From Alterirhizorhabdus sp964247265 (GTDB lineage Bacteria > Pseudomonadota > Alphaproteobacteria > Sphingomonadales > Sphingomonadaceae), in assembly GCA_964247265.1 (NCBI GenBank), contig CAXTTS010000201.1:1-5728 (forward strand): a stretch of 5,728 nt of DNA, written 5' to 3'. A program made the translations under genes and the position numbers. The notes under the pieces were generated by a model. The model worked only from the letters and a program-made list of their open reading frames with translations. It had not been told where the DNA came from and did not search any database. This document shows, one piece after another, positions 1 to 5,728 of the stretch. Each line of letters starts with the position of its first letter. Position 1 is the stretch's first letter.

Positions 1-263
1 GCATGCAGCTGGTCACGTCCGGCCAGTGCGCGATGTGCCATGTCGTGCGCGGCACCGGCGCGATCGGGCGGGCCGGCCCCGATCTCACCCATGTCGGCGC
101 GCGCCGCTCGGTCGCGGCCGGCACCCTGCCGATGAGCCGGGGCGCGCTGCAAGGCTGGATCGCCCAGCCGCAGGCGCTGAAACCGGGCACGATGATGCCG
201 GCGGTCGCGCTGGCCCCTGCCGATGCGGATGCCGTGTCGCGCTATCTGGTGGCGCTGAAATGA
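1..263 (+). CDS. coxB: Cytochrome c oxidase subunit II, C-terminal cytochrome c domain (5'-partial)
   Basis: This is the last part of subunit II of a caa3-type oxidase; the membrane helices and the CuA domain lie before the window. What is visible is a class I cytochrome c domain of about 86 residues, which accepts electrons in the periplasm and passes them to CuA. The haem-binding motif CAMCH is at 27-41. It is followed by a GPDLTHVGARR segment, and the axial Met ligand is the second Met of PGTMMP (195-197). The stretch from the CxxCH motif through AGTLP to KPGxxMP is characteristic of fused caa3 subunit II proteins. The frame is open at base 1, so the Met codon at 3 is internal and not a start. 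The stop codon overlaps the subunit I start as ATGA, which supports one operon. A free cytochrome c is a less likely alternative, because subunit I follows immediately. Confidence 0.9.
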   Translation, partial: MQLVTSGQCAMCHVVRGTGAIGRAGPDLTHVGARRSVAAGTLPMSRGALQGWIAQPQALKPGTMMPAVALAPADADAVSRYLVALK

Positions 264-2155
264 GCGACTTGATCGAGCGGGACGCCCAACTGCGGCGGAT
301 CTGGGATGACGAGCCCGGCCTGTGGGGCTTCCTCACCACCGTCAGCCACAAGCGGATCGCCGCCCGCTACATCTTCACCACCGTCGCCCTCCTGTTTCTC
401 GCCGGAATGCTCGCGCTCGACATGCGGCTGCAACTGAGCCAGCCGGATATGGGGCGGATGGGTCCGCAGCAATATGACGAGGCGTTCTCGCTCCACGGCT
501 CGACGATGCTGTTCCTCGTCTCGGTGCCGGTGATGGAGGCAATGGGGCTGTGGCTGGTGCCGCTGATGCTGGGGCAGCGCAACATGGCTTTCCCCCGCCT
601 CGCCGCGTTCAGCTACTGGCTGTATCTGGGCGGCGTGCTGATGCTGTGGGTGCCACACGCGCTGGGCATCACGCCCGATCTCGGCTGGTTCGAATATCCG
701 CCGCTTTCCGGCCCGGCTTATTCTCCCGGCCACCGTGCGGATATCTGGGCGCAGATGATTACCTTTACCGAGGTGGCGGCGCTCGCCGCGTCGGTGAACG
801 TCGTCGCCACGATCCTGAAGATGCGGCCGCCGGGGATGACGCTGGCCCGGATGCCGATGTTCCTCTGGGCCATGCTGATCGCCTCGCTGATGACGATCTT
901 CGCGCTGCCGGCGGTGATGCTGGTGACGAGCATGCTGATCGCCGACCGGATGGTATCCACCCAGTTCTTCGCGCCGGCGGCCGGCGGCGATGCGCTGCTG
1001 TTCCAGCACCTGTTCTGGTTCTTCGGCCATCCGGAGGTCTACATCATCTTCGTGCCGGCGATCGGCTTCGTCTCGGCGATCGTGGAGACATTTTCCCGCC
1101 GCACCCTGTTCGGCCACGTGCCGATGGTGCTGTCGGTGATCGCCATCGCCATCCTCGCCTTCGGCCTGTGGGTGCATCACATGTTCGCGGTCGGCCTGCC
1201 GCGCCTCGGCAATGATTTCTACACCGCCGCCAGCATGGCGATCGCGCTGCCCGCCGGCATGCAGATATTCTGCTGGATCGCGACGATGTGGAGCGGCCGG
1301 CCGCGCTTCGACACGCCTTTGCTGTGGGTCGTCGGCTTCATCAGCACCTTCGTCATCGGCGGGCTTTCGGGCGTGATGACGGCGTCCGCCCCGCTCGACC
1401 TGCAACTGACCGACACCTATTTCGTCGTCGCCCACTTCCACTACGTGCTCGTCGGCGGCGCGATGTTCCCGTTGTTCGGCGCCTTCTGCTACTGGTATCC
1501 CAAGGCGACCGGGCGGCTGATGTCGGAACGCTGGGGCAAGATCAGCTTCGCCCTGATCGTCGGCGGGTTCAACCTCGGCTTCTTCCCGATGCACATCCTC
1601 GGCCTCCAGGGCATGCCCCGGCGCGTCTACACCTATGGGCCGGAAATGGGCTGGGGCATGCTCAATCTGATCGCCACCGCCGGCTCCGCCATCGCGGTCT
1701 TCGGTGGGCTGGTATTCGTCGCCAACGCTTGGCTCAGCTATCGCCGGGGTCGCCCGGCCGGTGCCGATCCGTGGGGCGGAGCGACGCTGGAATGGGCCGC
1801 CGCCTCGCCCGCCCCGTCCTACAACCTGCCTTACACCCCCGTCGTCGACAGCCTCACGCCGCTCTGGGCGGAGCGCGCCGCCTTGCCGGCGATGGAGGGC
1901 GTCGGCCTCGCCCGGCGCGAGGTGCTGGTCGCCACGGTGGTGGAGGCCGAGCCGCTCTATCGCCAGAAAAGCCCGCCGCCCGCGATCTCGCCGCTGCTGG
2001 CGGCATTCGCCGTCACCATCCTGTTCATCGGCAGCATCTTCACGCCCTGGGCGCTCGTCTGGGGCGCGATCCCGATCGCCATCACCCTCACCCTCTGGTT
2101 CTGGCCGCAGCGCCCGCGCGCGACGAGCGGCCTGTTCGCGAAGCGCCCGGCATGA
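260..2155 (+). CDS. ctaD: Cytochrome c oxidase subunit I (haem-copper oxidase, caa3-like)
   Basis: Catalytic subunit of 631 residues that reduces O2 to water in the inner membrane. Twelve core helices can be traced from about residue 33 to 492. A linker with DPWGGATLEW (503-512) follows, then two extra C-terminal helices (about 576-616), as in caa3 enzymes. Ligands seen: His79 (HGSTM) and His394 for low-spin haem a; His392 for haem a3; His257, His306 and His307 for CuB. Tyr261 of HPEVY is the expected cross-linked Tyr, and Glu259 marks an A1-type active site. Arg454-Arg455 (GMPRR) are the usual haem-propionate arginines. The start at 260 was chosen because it overlaps the previous stop as ATGA and gives a normal N-terminus; the frame is open further upstream, but only as a shadow of subunit II. 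Oddities: the D-channel entry Asp is Asn108, the K-channel Lys is Gln335, and the Mg-site His is Thr384. Confidence 0.96.
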   Translation: MSDLIERDAQLRRIWDDEPGLWGFLTTVSHKRIAARYIFTTVALLFLAGMLALDMRLQLSQPDMGRMGPQQYDEAFSLHGSTMLFLVSVPVMEAMGLWLVPLMLGQRNMAFPRLAAFSYWLYLGGVLMLWVPHALGITPDLGWFEYPPLSGPAYSPGHRADIWAQMITFTEVAALAASVNVVATILKMRPPGMTLARMPMFLWAMLIASLMTIFALPAVMLVTSMLIADRMVSTQFFAPAAGGDALLFQHLFWFFGHPEVYIIFVPAIGFVSAIVETFSRRTLFGHVPMVLSVIAIAILAFGLWVHHMFAVGLPRLGNDFYTAASMAIALPAGMQIFCWIATMWSGRPRFDTPLLWVVGFISTFVIGGLSGVMTASAPLDLQLTDTYFVVAHFHYVLVGGAMFPLFGAFCYWYPKATGRLMSERWGKISFALIVGGFNLGFFPMHILGLQGMPRRVYTYGPEMGWGMLNLIATAGSAIAVFGGLVFVANAWLSYRRGRPAGADPWGGATLEWAAASPAPSYNLPYTPVVDSLTPLWAERAALPAMEGVGLARREVLVATVVEAEPLYRQKSPPPAISPLLAAFAVTILFIGSIFTPWALVWGAIPIAITLTLWFWPQRPRATSGLFAKRPA

Positions 2156-2769
2156 CGGAGGCGAGGGCCAGCAGGATCGTCGGCGATCTCTCCGATCTGC
2201 CGGAAAGCGCAATGGGGCCGGCCCATCTGGTGTGGTGGGGCAATATCGGCTTCATGCTGATCGAGGGCACCGCCTTCCTGCTCGCGATCGGCGCCTATCT
2301 CTATCTGCAAAGCCAGACCTCGCCGTGGCCGCCAAAGGGCGACGCCCTGCCCGGGATGCTGTGGAGCGGGATCTTCACCGCCGGGCTGCTCGCCAGCGAA
2401 CTGCCGAATATCTGGGTGCTGCGCCGCGCCCGCGCGAAGGACGAACGCGGCGTGCGGCGCGGCGTGCTGGCGATGACGGCGATCGGCCTGATCCTGCTGG
2501 CGTTCCGCTGGTTCGAGCTTCAGCACCTGAACGTCGGGTGGGACCGCGACGCTTATGGCTCGGTGGTGTGGATGCTGATGGTGCTCCACACCTCGCACGT
2601 CGTCACCGATCTGGGCGACACGGCGGTGCAGGCGCTGTGGCTCTGCACGCACGAAATAGGCGACGACCAGTTCGCCGATGTCGAGGACAATGCGAATTAC
2701 TGGAGCTTCGTGGTCCTCACCTGGCTGCCGCTCTACGCGCTGATCTACTGGTCGGCGCGGCTGGCATGA
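2152..2769 (+). CDS. ctaE: Cytochrome c oxidase subunit III, short five-helix form
   Basis: Subunit III of 205 residues, a membrane subunit that packs against subunit I and in other oxidases helps keep turnover and proton uptake stable. About five transmembrane helices are visible (near 27-52, 68-90, 104-122, 136-160 and 182-203), the short layout of caa3 and quinol oxidases; classical aa3 forms have seven helices and 260 residues or more. Family marks are Glu38 in FMLIEGTAF, Glu122 in FRWFELQ, the His146/His149 pair in LHTSHV, and the C-terminal NANYWSFVVLTW block. The ATG lies in an ATGA overlap with the subunit I stop and has no strong ribosome-binding site, so it is probably translated by coupling. 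The long open frame before 2152 is a shadow of subunit I. The family call is firm; how closely it follows any characterised enzyme cannot be judged by eye. Confidence 0.9.
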   Translation: MTEARASRIVGDLSDLPESAMGPAHLVWWGNIGFMLIEGTAFLLAIGAYLYLQSQTSPWPPKGDALPGMLWSGIFTAGLLASELPNIWVLRRARAKDERGVRRGVLAMTAIGLILLAFRWFELQHLNVGWDRDAYGSVVWMLMVLHTSHVVTDLGDTAVQALWLCTHEIGDDQFADVEDNANYWSFVVLTWLPLYALIYWSARLA

Positions 2770-3107
2770 GCGCCTTTCCCCCCGCACCGCACCGTGGGCG
2801 CGCCGCCACCGCGCTGCTGCTGCCGCCGGTCGCGTGGATGCTGTTCGAATATGGTCTCGCCGTCTCGCTGCGGGGTGCGTGCGGTGCCGTCGGCCACTGG
2901 CTCGGCCCGTTATGGGGAATGGCGAGCCTGCTGGTCTGCGGCGCGGCGGCGGCGATCGCCTGGCCGCTGGCGCGGAACAGCGAAGCTGCCGACGCGCCTG
3001 TTCCCTCATGGCTGGCGCGGCTGGCGCTGCCGGTCGCCGGCATCTTCGCGCTGGCCGTCGCCTTCCAGACGCTGGCCACCCTGATCGTGCCGTCATGCGC
3101 GCGCTGA
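2766..3107 (+). CDS. Small three-helix membrane protein of unknown function in the oxidase operon
   Basis: A 113-residue hydrophobic protein that I cannot assign to a named family. After a short polar N-terminus it has three probable transmembrane segments (about 13-33, 45-68 and 84-108). A PPVAWMLFEYG motif sits in the first, Cys39 follows that helix, Cys58 is in the second, and Cys111 is close to the C-terminus (VPSCAR). The ATG overlaps the subunit III stop as ATGA, and the end overlaps the next gene by 13 bases, so it belongs to the operon. Its place between subunit III and CtaG is that of the subunit IV gene ctaF in Bacillus caa3 operons, and its size and helix number fit, but I see no sequence resemblance. 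A small accessory subunit or an assembly factor is therefore inference from position only. The reading frame is credible as a gene because of the overlaps and the coherent hydrophobic pattern. Confidence 0.8.
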   Translation: MSAFPPAPHRGRAATALLLPPVAWMLFEYGLAVSLRGACGAVGHWLGPLWGMASLLVCGAAAAIAWPLARNSEAADAPVPSWLARLALPVAGIFALAVAFQTLATLIVPSCAR

Positions 3108-4012
3108 GGCTCGGCCTGCTGCCGCTCGCCGCATGGGCCGCGCCCGTCTTGGCGCATGGCGGGCACGATCATCCGGCGGAGATGCCCGGCTGGACGCTCG
3201 ATCCGTGGATCACCGTTCCGCTGGCGGCGTCGGCGATGCTCTATGCCGGCGGGTGGCTGCGCCTGCGCCGCCGGGCGATGCGCGGCGGCGCGCGGCTGGG
3301 CAGGCGGGCCGCCTGGTTCGCCGCCGGCTGGATCGTGCTCGCCGTCGCTCTGGTCTCGCCGCTGCATCAGGCGGGCGAGCGATCGTTCGCCGCGCACATG
3401 TTCGAGCATGAACTTTTGATGCTCGTCGCCGCGCCCCTCCTCGTCCTCGCCCGCCCGTTGACGGCGATGCTCTGGGCCTTTCCGCCGGCCGCGCGCCGCC
3501 GGCTCGGCGCCGCCAGCCATTCGTCGCCGGTCGCAGCTTGCTGGCAGGGGCTGACCGCGCCTGTGGCGGCGACGCTGATCCAGGCGGCGGCATTGTGGCT
3601 CTGGCACATGCCCCTGCTGTTCGATCGCGCGCTGGCGAACGAGGGCTGGCACGCGGCGCAACACCTCTCCTTCCTCGTCTCAGCTTTGCTGTTCTGGACG
3701 GCGATGCTCGGGCCGCGCGGCAGCGAGGCGAGGGCGGCGGCGGTGCGCGGCGTGGCGGTGCTGTGCCTGTTCGCCACCTCGATCGTGTCGGGCGCGCTGG
3801 GTGCGCTGATGGCCTTTTCGGCAAGCCCCTGGTATCGCGGCTATGCCGAACTCGGCATGGCCCCGTTCGGCCTCACCCCGGTGGAGGACCAGCAGCTGGC
3901 CGGCCTGCTGATGTGGGTGCCCGGCGGGCTGGTCCACGCCGGCGCCGCGCTGTTGCTGGTGTGCGGGATGCTGCGCCCGGCGCCTGCGGAAGCGCATGCC
4001 CATGCCCTCTAG
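3095..4012 (+). CDS. ctaG: Cytochrome c oxidase assembly protein, caa3_CtaG family
   Basis: A 305-residue membrane protein of the caa3_CtaG family, which is required for assembly of active caa3 oxidase and is thought to help form a copper centre. It is not the Cox11 protein that proteobacteria also call CtaG. A signal peptide is likely at residues 1-20 (ending PVLA), followed by a periplasmic His-rich HGGHDH (21-26). About seven transmembrane helices follow. Family motifs are HMFEHELLM (101-109, with His101 and His105) leading into AAPLLVLARP, LWHMPLLFDRAL (169-180), WHAAQH (185-190), and DQQLAGLLMWVPGG (265-278) with His281 after it. The start at 3095 overlaps the preceding gene by 13 bases and yields a complete signal peptide. 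The open frame from 2834 is a shadow of the small membrane protein gene. The C-terminus ends in HAHAL, adding two more His on the probably cytoplasmic side. Confidence 0.9.
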   Translation: MRALRLGLLPLAAWAAPVLAHGGHDHPAEMPGWTLDPWITVPLAASAMLYAGGWLRLRRRAMRGGARLGRRAAWFAAGWIVLAVALVSPLHQAGERSFAAHMFEHELLMLVAAPLLVLARPLTAMLWAFPPAARRRLGAASHSSPVAACWQGLTAPVAATLIQAAALWLWHMPLLFDRALANEGWHAAQHLSFLVSALLFWTAMLGPRGSEARAAAVRGVAVLCLFATSIVSGALGALMAFSASPWYRGYAELGMAPFGLTPVEDQQLAGLLMWVPGGLVHAGAALLLVCGMLRPAPAEAHAHAL

Positions 4013-4412
4013 CCTTCGCTTCGTCCTGCTGCTCCTCGCGCTCGGATCGCTCGCCGCACCGGTGTCGATCGCGATCATCTACCGGCAGGACGACGCGCAG
4101 GCCCGCACCACCGCCGAGCAGATCACCCACGGTAGCGTCGCCGCCGGCAAGCTGGCCTTCAGCCATTATGGCTGCGGCGGGTGCCATGCGGTGCGATCGA
4201 TCGGCGGCCCGACGGGGGCGGTCGGCCCCTCGCTCGCAGGCATCGCCGCGCGCGCCGAGATCGCCGGCCACCTGCCCAACCGGCCGGACGACATGATCCG
4301 CTGGCTGCGCCACCCGCAGCAGGTCGCGCCCGGCAACGGGATGCCGGATCAGGGTATCGGCGATCGCGACGCACGCGATCTCGCCGCCTATCTCTACACG
4401 CTGCGCAGCTGA
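3996..4412 (+). CDS. Class I c-type cytochrome, membrane-anchored or secreted
   Basis: A 138-residue monohaem cytochrome c. An N-terminal hydrophobic segment (about 8-28) is either an uncleaved anchor or a signal peptide; no clean cleavage site is visible, so a membrane anchor facing the periplasm is favoured. The haem motif is CGGCH (60-64), and the likely axial Met is Met116 in GNGMPDQG. It overlaps the ctaG stop by 17 bases and is the last gene of the operon, which suggests that it hands electrons to the oxidase or takes part in its assembly. The order of motifs matches the cytochrome domain of subunit II at the window start. A second ATG lies two codons on, at 4002; a GGAAG at 3988-3992 is better spaced for that one, so the protein may be 136 residues. 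The cytochrome call is firm; its redox partner is inferred from position. Confidence 0.88.
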   Translation: MPMPSSLRFVLLLLALGSLAAPVSIAIIYRQDDAQARTTAEQITHGSVAAGKLAFSHYGCGGCHAVRSIGGPTGAVGPSLAGIAARAEIAGHLPNRPDDMIRWLRHPQQVAPGNGMPDQGIGDRDARDLAAYLYTLRS

Positions 4413-4427
4413 TCGCCGGCCTTCAGC
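4400..4427. other. Convergent gene junction with small inverted repeats
   Basis: The oxidase operon and the cstA-ybdD pair converge here, with only 10 bases between their stop codons (4413-4422). A perfect 10-base palindrome, GCTGCGCAGC, lies at 4400-4409. A five-base inverted repeat, GCTGA at 4408-4412 and TCAGC at 4423-4427, flanks a GCCGGC palindrome (4415-4420). No T-run follows on either strand, so a standard intrinsic terminator is not supported. A weak bidirectional stop or Rho-dependent ending are both possible. Confidence 0.25.
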
Positions 4428-4608
4428 AGCAGCGACCGCCGCCCTTGCCGCCATAGCGGCTCTGCTCGCGATCGCGGAAGAAGGCGATGCGGCTCATCGG
4501 ATCGCGATCGGGGTGCCGCTCCGCCATATGGCGCAAATAGCCCTCATAGCTCGGCTGGCCGACCATCAGCAGCGCCGTTGCGCGCAGCCCACGCAGCAGG
4601 CCGGTCAT
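4423..4608 (-). CDS. ybdD: YbdD/YjiX family small protein, partner of CstA
   Basis: A 61-residue soluble protein of the YbdD/YjiX (DUF466) family. In E. coli these small proteins are encoded next to the CstA and BtsT transporters and are needed for their pyruvate uptake; the mechanism is not known. The match is clear along the whole length: a GQPSYEGYLRHM segment (17-28), HPDRDPMS (32-39), FFRDRE (43-48) and the hallmark ending RYGGKGGGRCC (51-61). The length is close to the 65 residues of the E. coli protein. The ATG at 4608 was chosen because it overlaps the cstA stop as ATGA and begins the family-like sequence; the frame is open further upstream, but only as a shadow of cstA. A GGAG lies too far upstream (about 17 bases) to be a normal ribosome-binding site, so coupled translation from cstA is likely. 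Confidence 0.93.
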   Translation of the reverse strand: MTGLLRGLRATALLMVGQPSYEGYLRHMAERHPDRDPMSRIAFFRDREQSRYGGKGGGRCC

Positions 4609-5728
4609 GCCGGCACCGCCCGTATCTCCTGCGCCGTCGGCCGGTCGCTCCGGCGCGCGGCGATGCAGGCGCGGACGGCGAAGCCCAGCAGCGCCAGCAC
4701 CACCAGCAGGAACAGCGCGCATAGCCCCGCATCCACCCGATCGTTGAACACGATCCGCGCCATGTCCGCCGCAGACTTGGCCGGCGCCAGCACCTGCCCG
4801 TCCGCCAGCGCCGCCGCAAAGCGCCGCTCATGCGCGAGGAAGCCGATCGCCGGATCGGGCGACAGCAGCTTCAGCAGCCCGGCGCTGACGGTGCACAGCA
4901 GCAGCCAGGCCGCCGGTACGATCGTCACCCAGGCGTAGCGTTGCCGCTTCATGCGGAACAGCACCACCGTCGCCAGCATCAGTGCGATCGATGCGAGCAT
5001 CTGGTTGGAGATGCCGAACACCGGCCACAGCGTGTTCACCCCTCCCAGCGGATCGGTGACGCCCTGATGCAGGAAGAAGCCCCAGCACGCCACGCACAGC
5101 CCGGTGGCGATCACGCCGGGCCATACCGATCCGCCTGCCTTGAAGGCGGGAATGGCGAGGCCGATCAGATCCTGCAGCATGAACCGGCCGGCGCGGGTGC
5201 CGGCATCCACCGCCGTCAGGATGAACAGCGCCTCGAACAATATGGCGAAATGATACCAGAAGGCCTTCATCGCCGGCCCGCCGACGACATGGCTGAAGAT
5301 TTCCGCCATCGCCACCGCCAGCGTCGGCGCGCCGCCGGTGCGGCCGACGATCGTCGCCTCGCCCACATCGCGCGCGGTACGCACCAGCAAGTCGGCCGAA
5401 ACCGGAAAGCCCATGCCGCTCACCGCCAGCGCGGCGGCGTGGGGATCGCTGCCGATCACGGCGGCCGGGCTGTTCATCGCGAAATAGAGGCCGGGGTCGA
5501 GGATCGTCGCCCCCACCAGCGCCATGATCGCGACGAACGCCTCGGCCAGCATCGCGCCATAGCCGATCAGCGGCGCATCGCCCTCGCTGGCGATCAGCTT
5601 GGGCGTCGTGCCGCTGGCGATCAGCGCGTGGAAACCAGAGACGGCGCCGCACGCGATGGTGATGAACAGGAACGGGAACAGCGCGCCCGACCATACCGGC
5701 CCGCCCCCGCCGACGAACTGGGTAAGCG
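4605..5728 (-). CDS. cstA: Carbon starvation protein CstA, pyruvate transporter (5'-partial, C-terminal 373 residues)
   Basis: The C-terminal 373 residues of CstA, an inner-membrane transporter linked to pyruvate uptake and first described as a carbon-starvation peptide uptake protein. The gene runs out of the window at 5728, so about half of a usual 690-700 residue protein is missing here. The signature GFHALIASGTTPK is encoded at 5598-5636. It is followed by ILDPGLYFAMNSP, GGAPTLAVAMAEIF, FWYHFAILFEALFILTAVD with AGTRAGRFMLQD, the DPLGGVNTLWPVFGISNQML block, and KRQRYAWV. All are conserved with the E. coli protein, and about seven hydrophobic helices can be traced in this part. The internal Met encoded at 5552 is not the start, because conserved CstA sequence continues upstream of it. 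The stop overlaps the ybdD start as ATGA. No frameshift or missing block is visible in the part shown. Confidence 0.95.
   Translation of the reverse strand, partial: LTQFVGGGGPVWSGALFPFLFITIACGAVSGFHALIASGTTPKLIASEGDAPLIGYGAMLAEAFVAIMALVGATILDPGLYFAMNSPAAVIGSDPHAAALAVSGMGFPVSADLLVRTARDVGEATIVGRTGGAPTLAVAMAEIFSHVVGGPAMKAFWYHFAILFEALFILTAVDAGTRAGRFMLQDLIGLAIPAFKAGGSVWPGVIATGLCVACWGFFLHQGVTDPLGGVNTLWPVFGISNQMLASIALMLATVVLFRMKRQRYAWVTIVPAAWLLLCTVSAGLLKLLSPDPAIGFLAHERRFAAALADGQVLAPAKSAADMARIVFNDRVDAGLCALFLLVVLALLGFAVRACIAARRSDRPTAQEIRAVPA

Noticed and set aside
26..259. Upstream extension of the subunit I frame as a fused N-terminal domain
   Set aside because: The translated stretch is Arg/Pro-rich and lies over the subunit II cytochrome domain in another frame. 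The ATGA start at 260 gives a normal subunit I N-terminus.
1288..2151. Upstream extension of the subunit III frame
   Set aside because: It is a frame shadow inside subunit I, rich in Arg and Ala, with no helices matching subunit III.
242..2212. A 656-codon open frame on the - strand opposite subunit I
   Set aside because: It is antisense to a clear oxidase gene, and its product is a low-complexity run of Arg, His, Asp and Gln with no membrane or domain pattern. It arises from GC-rich third positions on the other strand.
1957..3664. Long - strand open frames opposite subunit III, the small membrane protein and ctaG
   Set aside because: Their compositions are Arg/Pro/Ala/Gln-rich without recognisable motifs, whereas the + strand carries family motifs throughout.
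3095..4012. Reading the ctaG product as Cox11, the CuB-loading protein also called CtaG in proteobacteria
   Set aside because: Cox11 has one membrane helix and a Cys-x-Cys copper site. This protein has about seven helices and the His motifs of the caa3_CtaG family.
4400..4430. An intrinsic terminator between the convergent operons
   Set aside because: The inverted repeats are short and no T-run follows on either strand, so it is listed only as a weak junction feature.
4513..4938. A 141-codon + strand open frame opposite cstA and ybdD
   Set aside because: It is antisense to two conserved genes, and the Ser/Ala/Arg-rich product has no recognisable feature.
1..5728. RNA genes, CRISPR arrays, insertion sequences, attachment sites and promoters
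   Set aside because: Coding sequence fills the window almost completely. I saw no tRNA-like folds, spaced repeats, terminal inverted repeats or credible promoter; the promoters of both operons must lie outside the window.

Overview
The window is a gene-dense, GC-rich stretch from a Gram-negative bacterium. Codon use, the protein families and the tightly overlapping genes suggest an alphaproteobacterium, most likely a sphingomonad; this assignment is an impression, since no marker gene is present. There are no RNA genes, mobile elements, CRISPR arrays or repeats of note, and only about 10 bases lie outside coding sequence.

Positions 1-4412 (+ strand) hold most of an operon for a haem-copper terminal oxidase of the caa3 kind. 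In order: the C-terminal cytochrome c domain of subunit II (cut by the window edge), subunit I, a short five-helix subunit III, a 113-residue membrane protein of unknown function, a CtaG-type (caa3_CtaG family) assembly protein with a signal peptide, and a small membrane-anchored or secreted c-type cytochrome. Every junction overlaps (ATGA three times, then 13 and 17 bases), so the genes are probably co-transcribed and translationally coupled. The expected electron path is cytochrome c (perhaps the last gene product) to the subunit II haem c and CuA, then haem a, then the haem a3/CuB centre in subunit I.

Positions 4423-5728 (- strand) converge on the oxidase operon and hold the 3' half of cstA, a carbon-starvation/pyruvate transporter, followed by ybdD, its small partner, again with an ATGA overlap.

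I see no wholly new system. The most unusual point is subunit I: every metal and haem ligand and the active-site Glu and Tyr are present, but the residues that define the D and K proton channels of A-type oxidases are replaced (Asp to Asn, Lys to Gln, and others). Two further points of interest are the unassigned small membrane protein, sitting where Bacillus caa3 operons carry subunit IV, and the stand-alone cytochrome c, which looks like a detached copy of the subunit II cytochrome domain.
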